From positions 1 through 10,616 of the forward strand of contig JASMAO010000091.1 in assembly GCA_030754315.1 (NCBI GenBank): a stretch of 10,616 bases of DNA. Reading direction: 5' to 3'. Below, one piece after another: positions 1-7,371 of the stretch (its first letter is position 1; the number at the start of each line of letters is the position of its first letter). The notes below the pieces were generated by a model, which ran no database searches, was not told the DNA's origin, and saw nothing but the letters and a program-made list of their open reading frames with translations. This DNA comes from SAR202 cluster bacterium (GTDB taxonomy: Bacteria; Chloroflexota; Dehalococcoidia; Lucifugimonadales; JASMAO01). The translations under genes were made by a program, and so were the position numbers.

Positions 1-628
1 TGTGATGTGCCGGGTTGTATAGAATTTCAGTATTTAGTTTAATTGCAGTTACCAATATCCAAAGCATTGTGGTGGCGAAGAAAAGACGCTGTATCAGACC
101 CTGATAGGACGGCCATATTTCTGCAACAAACGGAATGACAAGGATCGTGGTAATTATCCCGATTGCCACAGAGAGACGTTTCCATTTTAACCATCCTTCC
201 TGATGTCGAAGTACCCATGGCGTAAGGAAGGTTAACAGCCAAACGGCTGAGAAACTTATTCGAGCTGCGAAGTAGTGGACAGTATTCTCGGTAATTTCTC
301 CGATTACAAGAGTGTTGTAGCCATCCCGAAACACAGCCGCCATGATACCTAGAAGGCTGTAAATGACGACAAGCCCCCAGAGTAAAGCCCCATGGCTATT
401 TTGGCCTGCTTGCCAGTAAAGCAGTGGACCGAGACACTGTATAAGTAATGCGTATCCAACCACTCCCAACTGAAACACCCAAGGATGCTGTGCACCGGGG
501 CCCGAGAGCTTACTCATGTTATCTGACAATAAGTTGTAGTCAGTTGCAATCCATGTGGATACGGCAGAAACCGCGATAAAGAAAAATGGTGCGAACGCTA
601 CGATCATTGTCATACGCCAAGCACGCAT
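1..628 (-). CDS. DUF998-like integral membrane protein, 3' end cut by the window edge
   Basis: An uninterrupted reading frame runs from an ATG at 628 to the window edge, giving 209 residues without a stop. The protein is strongly hydrophobic, with six probable membrane helices near residues 7-28, 50-71, 80-100, 121-140, 152-169 and 178-197. Between helices 1 and 2 is an LLSDNMSKLSGPGAQHPWVF loop, and after helix 3 come a charged turn (FRDGYN) and a His (ENTVHYF). This resembles the pattern of the six-helix DUF998 family, whose function is unknown. No signal peptide beyond helix 1 and no catalytic motif are visible. The ribosome site before 628 is weak (AAAGAAAT), so in-frame ATGs at 613 or 607 are possible alternatives. 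It follows pcm in the same direction after 71 bases, so the two may be cotranscribed. The membrane-protein call is firm; the family call is moderate. Confidence 0.75.
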   Translation of the reverse strand, partial: MRAWRMTMIVAFAPFFFIAVSAVSTWIATDYNLLSDNMSKLSGPGAQHPWVFQLGVVGYALLIQCLGPLLYWQAGQNSHGALLWGLVVIYSLLGIMAAVFRDGYNTLVIGEITENTVHYFAARISFSAVWLLTFLTPWVLRHQEGWLKWKRLSVAIGIITTILVIPFVAEIWPSYQGLIQRLFFATTMLWILVTAIKLNTEILYNPAHH

Positions 629-699
629 AATTATTTCTTTGGGTGTATAGCCTTATGTATTTACTGGGAGAGTCACGTTTTCCATGACCCCATCAGGTT

Positions 700-1395
700 T
701 TACTGGAGCGATGAGCCGGTACCGTCGGAAGGCCAGGCACCGCTACCGATTAGGGGCACGAACCTACAGGCTCCCATACTTTTGATTCCGAAAGATTCTG
801 CTGATTTCGTGACCTTCATTAGCTCTTGGGACTGTAATTTGCCCACGGGTATGACCATTCTGCCGCCAACGGCCAGTTGATCTATCAACTCAAGTGGCAG
901 CTTTGGTGCCCCGGCGGAAACGATAATAGCGTCATATGGAGCATCGTCCGTACGTCCTAGGTGATACCCGGCTGATTCGATTCTCACATTGGTATATCCC
1001 AGGGAGTTGAGCCTAGCACGGGCGGAGTTGGCCAAGGAATCGATCCGCTCGATTGATATTACCTCGCCTGCTATCTCGGCTAGAACGGCGGCTTGATATC
1101 CGCTTCCTGCCCCTATTTCAAGAACTTTGTTCCCCTGACGGATTTCCAATGCAGATACCATCATAGCGACGATGAAGGGCTGAGAGATTGTCTGTCCCGC
1201 CCCGATAGACTGAGGGGAATCCTCATACGCCAACCGACGAATTTCTTCGGGTAGGAATTCCTCCCGTGGAACAAGTGTCATGGCTTTCAAGACGCGTTGG
1301 TCCTTTACCTCACGTCGAATTCGGTCTAGGAGACGCTGCTTGGAATCATCAGTTTGGCTACTTATCTCGGTCATTCTTGAACCGTACCAGATCAC
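700..1395 (-). CDS. pcm: Protein-L-isoaspartate O-methyltransferase
   Basis: This cytosolic repair enzyme transfers a methyl group from S-adenosylmethionine to L-isoaspartyl residues in damaged proteins, starting their return to L-aspartate. The 231-residue product has the family signatures in order: QRVLKAMTLVPREEF (33-47), SIGAGQTISQPFIVAMM (63-79) with the conserved Ser, SAM-binding motif I VLEIGAGSGYQAAVLA (91-106), YDAIIVSAGAP (154-164), GGRMVIPVG (177-185) and a C-terminal RFVPLIGSGAW (211-221). The length fits the roughly 205-230-residue family. The start given is a GTG preceded by GAGG four bases upstream. The ATG at 1374, seven codons in, has no clear ribosome site but is a credible alternative. 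The gene is preceded by a 340-base non-coding stretch, so it probably has its own promoter. I saw no damage or missing motif. Confidence 0.95.
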   Translation of the reverse strand: MIWYGSRMTEISSQTDDSKQRLLDRIRREVKDQRVLKAMTLVPREEFLPEEIRRLAYEDSPQSIGAGQTISQPFIVAMMVSALEIRQGNKVLEIGAGSGYQAAVLAEIAGEVISIERIDSLANSARARLNSLGYTNVRIESAGYHLGRTDDAPYDAIIVSAGAPKLPLELIDQLAVGGRMVIPVGKLQSQELMKVTKSAESFGIKSMGACRFVPLIGSGAWPSDGTGSSLQ

Positions 1396-1735
1396 TGTGC
1401 CTCGGTCTATCGATTGGTTCTTGATCTACGGTACCGTGTCGGGTCGGTCCTTTACGGAGAAAAACGGGTCCAGTGTTATAAATCCCTTCGTTTCAAAGTC
1501 CTTCTACTGACTTTCGGTTACAGCTATGGACATGGAGCCCTTCTTTCCTTGCCCTGTTTTTGTGGATCGTTTTCTATTGCCACGTGGATTGCAATGTTCC
1601 ATCCAGAGGTTGGGCCGTATACGTAGGACGGTCTGGCGCTTACTTTGCACCTACGAGCATATTGCAGCCAGATACCCAATGGTAATGAATGTCTGTGCCC
1701 TGTTCACATTTGACCAGGGTTCTGTAAATTACATT
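1396..1735. other. Intergenic stretch between zinc-ribbon gene and pcm, no gene seen
   Basis: No frame in these 340 bases looks like a real protein; the open plus-strand frames here have random-looking composition. Two small structures are visible. A perfect 10-base palindrome, ACGGTACCGT, lies at 1428-1437, 33 bases before the pcm GTG. A weak hairpin with CCCTG/CAGGG arms lies at 1698-1719, just after the zinc-ribbon stop codon. The hairpin has no T-run, so it is a poor intrinsic terminator. A TATAAC box on the minus strand about 85 bases before pcm has no good -35 partner, so no pcm promoter is called. Confidence 0.6.
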
Positions 1736-1945
1736 CTAGTTCGTCAAGACGTCAAAGATATTGCCAACGCCTCCACCATCTGTACGAAACAGATCTGTGT
1801 ATCCGCATTTATCACAGGATATAGCGGTGAATTTTTGGTTTTGTAAGTTCAAGAATCGAGAAAGACCAGATCCTGTTGTTCTGATTTCGCCGGTTTTATA
1901 CTCTGTTGAATTGCACTTCTCACAAGAATATTGGTGTTTTGTCAT
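1736..1945 (-). CDS. Small zinc-ribbon protein, DUF2082 (zinc_ribbon_13) type
   Basis: A 69-residue protein with two CxxC knuckles: C8/C11 (YSCEKC) and C44/C47 (SCDKCGYTDLF). These should bind one zinc ion as a ribbon. Between them lies GEIRTTGSGLSRFLNLQNQKF, and the C-terminus ends GGVGNIFDVLT. This layout matches the DUF2082 / zinc_ribbon_13 family, described as putative nucleic-acid-binding zinc-ribbon proteins without a defined role. The length is the normal full length for that family. The start is well supported: AGGAG sits seven bases before the ATG. It is a single-gene unit, divergent from the GH32-like gene and separated from pcm by 340 bases. Cellular function unknown. Confidence 0.88.
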   Translation of the reverse strand: MTKHQYSCEKCNSTEYKTGEIRTTGSGLSRFLNLQNQKFTAISCDKCGYTDLFRTDGGGVGNIFDVLTN

Positions 1946-2121
1946 AGTATGCTCCTAAGTATCCATATTTTGGTCAGAGAGTATGGTCTTTTATTGACCG
2001 GTCGAATTGAAGGACTCTCGTGTCGAAAGCGCTATTCTATCTTACCTCATTTGCTTTGCCTGGAGCCGTCCGGATGGATCTAACGACTAGGTGAAACTTA
2101 TCGTACCCTTTGTGCGGACAC

Positions 2122-2140
2122 ATGTACGTGACTGGTACAT
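2122..2140. promoter_or_regulatory. Operator-like inverted repeat ATGTAC-N7-GTACAT
   Basis: Six-base perfect arms separated by seven bases, 19 bases in all. The repeat lies about 230 bases before the GH32-like start codon in a non-coding region. The size and spacing fit a site for a dimeric regulator. No regulator gene is in the window, so its identity is unknown and the role is inferred only from symmetry and position. Confidence 0.3.
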
Positions 2141-2230
2141 CGGGCTATTTCTCCGTCCCAGCCGCTACTTGTCATTTGCCAATTGCCTGGTCGTAATACA
2201 ACAAGGTTGTTAGTAAGAGAACCCAATGGA

Positions 2231-2245
2231 TACCAGTCGCTGGTA
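2231..2245. promoter_or_regulatory. Operator-like palindrome TACCAG-TCG-CTGGTA
   Basis: A perfect 6+3+6 inverted repeat ends 22 bases before the TATAAT box at 2268. It therefore sits at or just upstream of where a -35 element would lie. The box has no recognisable -35 hexamer, so a bound protein at this palindrome could act as an activator, or as a repressor that blocks polymerase. The half-site shares CTGGTA-like bases with the ACTGGTA in the upstream repeat. Inference from symmetry and position only. Confidence 0.4.
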
Positions 2246-2267
2246 GTGTGTCCTGTCGGGAAATATA

Positions 2268-2273
2268 TATAAT
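2268..2273 (+). promoter_or_regulatory. Candidate -10 box TATAAT for the GH32-like gene
   Basis: A perfect TATAAT within an AT-rich run, about 98 bases before the ATG at 2371. No TTGACA-like -35 is found 16-19 bases upstream, where the sequence is GT-rich (TAGTGTGT). It may therefore depend on an activator or be fortuitous. If used, the transcript would have a leader of about 90 bases. Confidence 0.3.
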
Positions 2274-2370
2274 TGAATTGGAGTATTGAGCCGGTGGGTT
2301 GCACTTATTCAGTCTACAAGCGTTGTGGTATGTCACGGAGAGGTGTGGGTATCGAAAAGGACGGATGTGA

Positions 2371-3894
2371 ATGATTTTCAGGCCTTCGGACGAAACAAGG
2401 TTATGGGATCCTTGGATACTTCAGGTGGACGATGTCTTTCACATGTGGTATCTCGAAGCGCCGTTGCACAGTAAGACGTTTCCTAATCTTGGTCATGCTG
2501 TTTCAACGGATTTGGCTCATTGGCAGCAACTTCCATCCATACCACTACTAGGCCCAGCCGGTGCCTGGGATGAGACCCCAAATACCTCAGGAACCACGTT
2601 GCGTCATGAAGGACGTTACTATATGTTTTACGGCGGACACGAGGTGCCTCAGCAGATTGGCGTCATGGTATCTGACGATTTGGAAAGATGGACCAGACAT
2701 CCTGATAACCCGCTTCTCTCACCCGAATTGCCTTACTATCAAACTGTTCTGGGTCCGCGCCTGCCTGTATGGTACGTGAGCTTTAGGGATCCATGCGTTG
2801 TTTGGGACCCTTCTTTGCAGAGATACGATGCCTATATTAGTGCCACAACTGCGTCTGCGTCTCCTGGCTTCGGGACCTGCATTGGGCACGCAACCTCTAC
2901 CGATCTAATCAATTGGGAATTGCATCCCCCAGTACTGAACATTCCTGAACTGGTTCAGGTTGATCTGCCTCAGTATTTTCAGATGGATAATGATCACTAC
3001 TTGATATTCAGTGTGGTTGACGGACGAGGAAAACCATTTGATGTTCCAGGAAGGGAATGGGTGTCCGGGGTCTTCTACGCACATTCCGAGAGTAGGCATG
3101 GAGAATACTCTATGCCTGATAATCCATTCTTGTTTGGTTCTGGGCACGGGAGGCACGAAGGATACGCTGGACTTACAATTCAGGTTGGAAAAGAAAGACT
3201 TTTCTACCACCACACTCGGAGTCAGCCAATTGACAGCGCTAGATTCCCATTCGGGATGAAACGCATTAGTCGGAAGGATAATGGTGCTCTAGATCTCACA
3301 TATTGGCCGGGTCACGAGTTGTTAGAGAAAGGCGAGGTTAGGGCAGGATCTCTCGTACGGGAGGAAGACTTGAGAGGGGGAACGGATCTGGGGGTAGGCC
3401 AGTGGGATTCCGACGGCGGTTACATTACTGGGAAGTCTGACCTGGTGGCATCAGCCTCGTACGGAAGCGAGTCTTGGACGGACTTTCATATCGAGTGCAA
3501 TATCGCGCCACAAACTGCTGTGGTTGCTGGACTGCTGCTGCGTTATGATCCGGCCACCCGGCAAGGTGTTTTGGTTGTACTTGACTTCAGGCGGGGTGCT
3601 GTTGAAGTATGCGGGACGAAATTGGGATGGCGATGGATTGGTAGGTCTGTTTGGGATCGTGTGACGCTATCTCTAAACCTAGAGAGGCCTAGTCGCCTCA
3701 GAGTTTTGTGCCGCGCTGAGTTCATAGAGGTGTATGTCGACGATGTGTGGATGTTCACAACCGCTCTGCAGGACCGGCCTTCTGCCGAGGCTCTTGACGA
3801 GATACCAAGGGCAGGCCGTTTAGGATACTTAGTGGAGGACGGTGCCGCTACTTTTTCTAACGTAAGGCTAGCACCTCTCGAGCCATTGCCGTGA
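2371..3894 (+). CDS. GH32-like beta-propeller glycoside hydrolase with C-terminal beta-sandwich
   Basis: A 507-residue cytosolic protein with no signal peptide. GH32 enzymes are retaining beta-fructosidases acting on sucrose, levan or inulin-type sugars. The propeller signatures are in order. DPWILQVDDVFHMWYLEAP (13-31) aligns with the family's WMNDPNG block, with D13 as candidate nucleophile. GHAVSTDLAHWQQLP, SGTTL/YYMFYGG and an RDP motif (R139-D140-P141) follow. At the third catalytic position the usual Glu of the WECP block is replaced by Asp in VDLPQYF (D198). Residues from about 350 to 505 form a LamG/GH32C-like sandwich (AGLLLRYD, EVYVDDVWMF, GRLGYLVEDGAATFSNV). The start is fixed by a TGA directly before the ATG, with AAGGA about ten bases upstream. 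The gene stands alone on the plus strand and converges with the SelA-like gene. Fold is confident; substrate is not, and a GH43-like or phosphorylase-like role is possible. Confidence 0.82.
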   Translation: MIFRPSDETRLWDPWILQVDDVFHMWYLEAPLHSKTFPNLGHAVSTDLAHWQQLPSIPLLGPAGAWDETPNTSGTTLRHEGRYYMFYGGHEVPQQIGVMVSDDLERWTRHPDNPLLSPELPYYQTVLGPRLPVWYVSFRDPCVVWDPSLQRYDAYISATTASASPGFGTCIGHATSTDLINWELHPPVLNIPELVQVDLPQYFQMDNDHYLIFSVVDGRGKPFDVPGREWVSGVFYAHSESRHGEYSMPDNPFLFGSGHGRHEGYAGLTIQVGKERLFYHHTRSQPIDSARFPFGMKRISRKDNGALDLTYWPGHELLEKGEVRAGSLVREEDLRGGTDLGVGQWDSDGGYITGKSDLVASASYGSESWTDFHIECNIAPQTAVVAGLLLRYDPATRQGVLVVLDFRRGAVEVCGTKLGWRWIGRSVWDRVTLSLNLERPSRLRVLCRAEFIEVYVDDVWMFTTALQDRPSAEALDEIPRAGRLGYLVEDGAATFSNVRLAPLEPLP

Positions 3895-3908
3895 TGTTGA
3901 TCAATGAT

Positions 3909-5078
3909 TTAATGAGGCTGTGCCAGCAAAGCATCTCTGAGCTTTTCACCCATTAGATGATCGTCGCCAGCAGCGATTGCGTTTGGTTTGATAACGATCT
4001 TGTCTTCACCTAGAAAAGCGATCCAGACTCGCGGATCTCCAGCGTCAAGGGTGGATGCTACCTGTTCTGCTGTTTTACCCAAACCTTCAGTATCAAGCGT
4101 CAAATGCAGTTCAACCTGCCAAAAATTTGGTACGTCGACTACTCTGTGCTTGATATGTGGCACACCCTTGAGCTGATTTTGAATGTTAGCCGTGATTTCA
4201 CGATATCCCAATATTCGTTCCTCATGATCCATTGAAAACCAAAGATCCAGTGCAGTTAGTCCACCAACAAGTGCTTGTCTATCTACCTTCATCGTTCTTC
4301 CCCAAGCACCGGCCGGGAAATTGATCATAGCCTCTACGACGCCGTCCTCTTTTGCATGGTACGCCGTAAACCCATTTGCCCTAACTGCATCAATCAAGTC
4401 CCTTTTACCGCAAATCATCCCTATCGTTTGTGGCGCTCGGAAATATTTAGCGCTGAAACAAACGAGATCGGCAGCTTGGGCGTTTTCACGGAAATAGTCC
4501 AATGGGTAAATATGGGGTGCAGCATCTGATATAACGGGCACACCACGCTCGTGGGCCACGGCAACGACTTCCTCGATAGTCAAGGTTGTTTCCGGCTGCC
4601 CGAATTGTACCTGGTAGGCAACTGCTGCCGTGTTGGCGCCTATAGCCGCGTCCAGTTGTTTTCTGGTGCACCCGTGGGCATCGCCGGCCTCCACTAATGT
4701 TGCTCCAGCGGTGGTGAAGCAGCGATCGTACCTGTATCGCTGAGCTTTCTGGATCACAACTTCGTTTTTCATCCCTCTCGTATCAGGTATGCGAGCTATC
4801 TTCTCCTCGTCCGAACCAGCCATACACGCAGCAGTACCCAATGCTATGGCGCCCGCTGCCCCAGCAGTTATATAGGCGGATTCTGTACCCAAGAGATTGG
4901 CAATATAGTCCCCTGATCTACGCAGCAGGTCATCCATAGACACAAAGTTATTGTTGGCTTGATTCATAGCCTGAATTACTTCAGGGGGTGATGCAGAGCC
5001 CCCTAGCACTGTACTTGTGCCCCAGCCATTGATTACTTTTCGTACGCCAAGTTTGGAATAGTAGTCGTTAGTGGTCAT
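3909..5078 (-). CDS. SelA-like PLP-dependent lyase (D-glucosaminate ammonia-lyase-type family)
   Basis: A 389-residue fold-type I PLP enzyme of the SelA superfamily, which includes selenocysteine synthase and the D-glucosaminate-6-phosphate ammonia-lyase DgaE. Visible marks are YYSKLGVRKVINGWGTSTVLGGS (6-28), ITAGAAGAIALGTAA (70-84) for the phosphate-binding region, D185 in VISDAAPHIYP, which should hold the PLP ring nitrogen, and K211 in VCFSAKYFRAPQTIGMICG, which should form the Schiff base. The active-site loop is one residue shorter than the FSGGKG form of SelA and DgaE, implying a different subgroup. AAGGA lies eight bases before the ATG. It is last in the operon, 31 bases after a TIM-barrel isomerase gene. 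A dehydratase or ammonia-lyase step giving a 2-keto-3-deoxy acid is the likeliest role by context. Selenocysteine synthesis is unlikely because no other selenocysteine genes are nearby. The exact substrate is unknown. Confidence 0.8.
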   Translation of the reverse strand: MTTNDYYSKLGVRKVINGWGTSTVLGGSASPPEVIQAMNQANNNFVSMDDLLRRSGDYIANLLGTESAYITAGAAGAIALGTAACMAGSDEEKIARIPDTRGMKNEVVIQKAQRYRYDRCFTTAGATLVEAGDAHGCTRKQLDAAIGANTAAVAYQVQFGQPETTLTIEEVVAVAHERGVPVISDAAPHIYPLDYFRENAQAADLVCFSAKYFRAPQTIGMICGKRDLIDAVRANGFTAYHAKEDGVVEAMINFPAGAWGRTMKVDRQALVGGLTALDLWFSMDHEERILGYREITANIQNQLKGVPHIKHRVVDVPNFWQVELHLTLDTEGLGKTAEQVASTLDAGDPRVWIAFLGEDKIVIKPNAIAAGDDHLMGEKLRDALLAQPH

Positions 5079-5109
5079 AAACGGTTTCCTTATTGCCTAA
5101 CGGGTACAG

Positions 5110-6102
5110 TTATTCTCCGAACGCTTCGTCAAATACACGGTTGGATGGCGCAAATTGCTTGGCTTTAACAAATTCGTAGCCCTCAGCAGCTCCAAACTCT
5201 CTGTCCACACCAGCATCCTCCCATTCCACCGAAAGTGGCCCGTAATACCCTATGGCATCCAGTGTACGTATAATTTCTTCGAAGTCTATCTCGCCACGAC
5301 CCGGGGTTCGGAAATCCCAGCCACGACCGGGCTCACCAAAATTGAGGTGAGATGAAAGGATACTTGATTCCCCGTCTAGGGATAGCTTGGCGTCCTTTAT
5401 GTGCACGTGGTATATGCGATCGGAAAAGGTTTTCAGAAACTTGGTAGGGCTGATCATTTGCCAGTGTAGATGGCTAGGATCGAAATTGAACCCGAATGCA
5501 TCACGATGATTGATTGCTTCAAGTGCTCGATGGGCTGTGACAATGTCAAACGCAATTTCTGTCGGATGGACTTCTAGCCCGAACCTCACACCACATCGAT
5601 CAAATTCGTCCAAAATGGGGTTCCACATCTCTGCAAAGTACCTGAATCCATCGTCTATCATCCCCTCACGGATGGGAGGGAAACTATAAATCATATGCCA
5701 AATTGAAGAGCCAGTGAATCCGTTTACAACCTTGATGCCTAGGTTCTTGGCCGCTCTAGCGCTATTGATCATGCCACGGACTGCCCATTCTCGCTTAGCA
5801 TCGGCGTTCCCGCGGCATTTCTTTGGTACAAGGGCGTCTGAACGTGCGTCTGTGTTCGGGTCGCAGACTAACTGTCCCGTTAAGCCGTTATTGATGGCAA
5901 ATATCTTCAACCCATGGTTGGCCAGCATTTCCAAATGGCCCTCGGCATAACCCTTATCTGTCGCCGCACGATCCACGTCTAGGTGATCGTTCCGGCAAGC
6001 CAATTCCAGGCCGTCATAGCCCCACTTTGAGGCTTTGGATGCCAGGTCTGTGATGGGTATGTCGGCAAACTGCGCTGTAACCAGAGTAATTGGTCTAATC
6101 AT
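5110..6102 (-). CDS. Sugar phosphate isomerase/epimerase, xylose-isomerase-like TIM barrel (partner of the Gfo/Idh gene upstream)
   Basis: A 330-residue TIM barrel of the AP endonuclease 2 / IolE superfamily, whose members use a divalent metal to isomerise, epimerise, dehydrate or cleave sugars and keto-inositols. Candidate metal ligands are E177 (GLEVHPTE), D208 and H211 (FNFDPSHLHW), H234 (YHVHIKDAK) and E293 (LSVEWED). Other family landmarks are KWGYDGLEL (26-34) and GRGEIDFEEI (268-277). An in-frame ATG at 6153 would give 17 extra residues, but it overlaps the upstream gene. The ATG at 6102 has GGAGG nine bases before it and begins the usual IRPITLVTAQFAD strand, so 6102 is chosen. The gene lies 29 bases after a Gfo/Idh oxidoreductase gene. 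This subtype is often found next to that oxidoreductase subtype, so the two probably act on consecutive intermediates. No missing metal residue was seen. Confidence 0.88.
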   Translation of the reverse strand: MIRPITLVTAQFADIPITDLASKASKWGYDGLELACRNDHLDVDRAATDKGYAEGHLEMLANHGLKIFAINNGLTGQLVCDPNTDARSDALVPKKCRGNADAKREWAVRGMINSARAAKNLGIKVVNGFTGSSIWHMIYSFPPIREGMIDDGFRYFAEMWNPILDEFDRCGVRFGLEVHPTEIAFDIVTAHRALEAINHRDAFGFNFDPSHLHWQMISPTKFLKTFSDRIYHVHIKDAKLSLDGESSILSSHLNFGEPGRGWDFRTPGRGEIDFEEIIRTLDAIGYYGPLSVEWEDAGVDREFGAAEGYEFVKAKQFAPSNRVFDEAFGE

Positions 6103-6131
6103 CTCTTGTTTCCTCCCGTCTCTCGGTTCCG

Positions 6132-7289
6132 CTAATCTTGAACAGTTACCCACTTTTTCTCACTGCTGTTACTCCGAACTACTGCATCGAGAAACGCCAT
6201 GCCACGGACCCCATCGCGTACCGTCGGGTAGTCAAATCTGTTTTCGTCCACTTTGTTTCCAGCTAGATTGTAGAGTAAGGCGTCTGCAAAGTTACTGTAG
6301 ATGTTTGCAAAGGCTTCCAGAAATCCTTCAGGGTGTCCGGCTGGCAGGCGTGAATTAGCGGCAGCAGCTTTTCCGACGAATGACGACGCCGTTTTTCTTA
6401 TTTCGCTTGGTTTGTCTATCCAATGGACGATGAGGCTATTCGGGTTTTCTTGGTCCCACTCGATAGCCCCCTTTTCGGAATAAATGCGGATTCGGAAGCC
6501 ATTTTCTTGGCCTACGGCGATCTGACTGGCCCACAGTATCCCCCGAGTCTTGGCCCCTAACCGTAGAAGAATACTGCCATCATCGTCCAATTTACGCCCA
6601 CTCACGAATGTTGTTAAGTCCGCACATAGCTCTGTAATGCGATGTCCCGTTATGTACTCGGTAAGATTCTCACAATGGGTCCCAAGGTCACCCATGGATG
6701 TAGATGCCCCAACCAACTGAGGGTCCGTGCGCCACGCAGCCTGCTTGTGTCCAGTGGATTCTATGTTGTTTGCCAACCAACCTTGAGCATATTCCACCAC
6801 CACTTTTCGAACCGATCCAAACCCCTTGTTATTGATCAGATCACGTGCCTCTTTCACCATTGGATAGCCGGTGTAGTTATGAGTTAAGCAAAAAAGCATC
6901 TTCGTTTCTTGGACATTTCGTTCTAAGTCCCTGGCTTCTTCGATGCTCATCGTCATAGGTTTGTCGCAAACCACGTGAAAACCTGCCTCAAGTGCCGCCA
7001 CCGCGACTGGGTAATGTAGGTTATTTGGTGTGACAATCGACACGAAATCCATTCGTACACCATCCGGAAGTTTGGCCTCCCTCTGAAACATCTCCTGATA
7101 GGTGTCGTAGATGCGTTCAGGTGGGAGCAACAGGTCTTGGCCGCTGAGCCTGGATTTTTTTGGAGAACTGCTGAAGGCGCCGCAGACTAGATTGATCTTG
7201 TTGTCCATCTCGGCAGCTATGCGGTGCACGGGGCCGATGAATGAATCTCGACCTCCACCCACCATACCCATTCTGATCTTCCTACTCAT
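6132..7289 (-). CDS. Gfo/Idh/MocA family NAD(P)-dependent oxidoreductase (first pair)
   Basis: A 385-residue cytosolic dehydrogenase. Family members oxidise a hydroxyl of a sugar, inositol or glycoside with NAD(P)+. The N-terminal Rossmann fold shows MGMVGGGRDSFIGPVHRIAA (7-26), then VSIVTPNNLHYPVA (83-96) and the catalytic Lys in VCDKP (K110), where Asp stands for the usual Glu of EKP. The C-terminal domain has GDLGTHCENL, giving the paired D201/H205 expected at the active site, and LWASQIAVGQENGFRIRIY. The AGHPEGFLEAFANIY block near 338-352 is typical of a subtype usually encoded beside the isomerase found next here. The start has AGGAGG five bases before the ATG, and that site lies in a small hairpin annotated separately. 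A 194-base gap with a promoter candidate precedes the gene, so this gene, the isomerase and the SelA-like gene may form their own transcript. Substrate unknown. Confidence 0.9.
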   Translation of the reverse strand: MSRKIRMGMVGGGRDSFIGPVHRIAAEMDNKINLVCGAFSSSPKKSRLSGQDLLLPPERIYDTYQEMFQREAKLPDGVRMDFVSIVTPNNLHYPVAVAALEAGFHVVCDKPMTMSIEEARDLERNVQETKMLFCLTHNYTGYPMVKEARDLINNKGFGSVRKVVVEYAQGWLANNIESTGHKQAAWRTDPQLVGASTSMGDLGTHCENLTEYITGHRITELCADLTTFVSGRKLDDDGSILLRLGAKTRGILWASQIAVGQENGFRIRIYSEKGAIEWDQENPNSLIVHWIDKPSEIRKTASSFVGKAAAANSRLPAGHPEGFLEAFANIYSNFADALLYNLAGNKVDENRFDYPTVRDGVRGMAFLDAVVRSNSSEKKWVTVQD

Positions 7290-7294
7290 CAGAA

Positions 7295-7308
7295 CCTCCT
7301 CGCGGAGA
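7295..7308 (-). promoter_or_regulatory. Hairpin with GCGA tetraloop over the Shine-Dalgarno site of the 6132-7289 gene
   Basis: On the minus strand TCTCC-GCGA-GGAGG folds into a five-pair stem (one pair is a T-G wobble) capped by a GNRA-type loop. The 3' arm GGAGG is the ribosome binding site, five bases from the ATG at 7289. A second CTCCTCC run, about 55 bases upstream within a repeated AGTTCTCC (7359-7366 and 7304-7311), could compete for the same arm. This arrangement could tune translation, but that is inferred from sequence only. Confidence 0.35.
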
Positions 7309-7371
7309 ACTCAGTATATTTTAAGAGTATTTGAATGCCATTTATTAAGATAAAGGGAGGAGAACTTGATG

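Larger units (their letters stand above)
1946..2370. other. Divergent intergenic region between zinc-ribbon gene and GH32-like gene
   Basis: These 425 bases separate two divergent genes, so they must hold both promoters. A minus-strand open frame of 68 codons (2098-2304) has no ribosome site and no recognisable protein character. Two short inverted repeats (2122-2140 and 2231-2245) and a TATAAT hexamer (2268-2273) are annotated separately. A self-complementary GACCGGTC occurs at 1996-2003, about 50 bases before the zinc-ribbon start. I could not pick a convincing promoter for the zinc-ribbon gene. No RNA gene was recognised. Confidence 0.6.

Noticed and set aside
1698..1719. Hairpin after the zinc-ribbon stop as an intrinsic terminator
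   Set aside because: Five pairs with an internal mismatch and no T-run on the transcribed side.
1526..1846. Plus-strand open frame of 106 codons overlapping the zinc-ribbon gene
   Set aside because: No ribosome site and random-looking composition; it is antisense to a well-supported DUF2082-type gene.
2098..2304. Minus-strand open frame of 68 codons in the divergent gap
   Set aside because: No Shine-Dalgarno site, no recognisable motif, and it covers the inverted repeats and the TATAAT box of the GH32-like gene.
3928..3946. AAAGC/GCTTT hairpin as a shared terminator between the convergent genes
   Set aside because: It lies inside the last codons of the SelA-like gene and has only a short T-run, so it is too weak to call.
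3909..5078. Calling the PLP enzyme selenocysteine synthase (selA)
   Set aside because: No selB, selD or tRNA-Sec nearby, a shortened Lys loop, and a sugar-operon context favour a SelA-like lyase instead.
6103..6153. Upstream ATG that would lengthen the 5110-6102 isomerase by 17 residues
   Set aside because: It overlaps the end of the preceding Gfo/Idh gene and has no ribosome site, whereas 6102 has GGAGG and the expected first strand.
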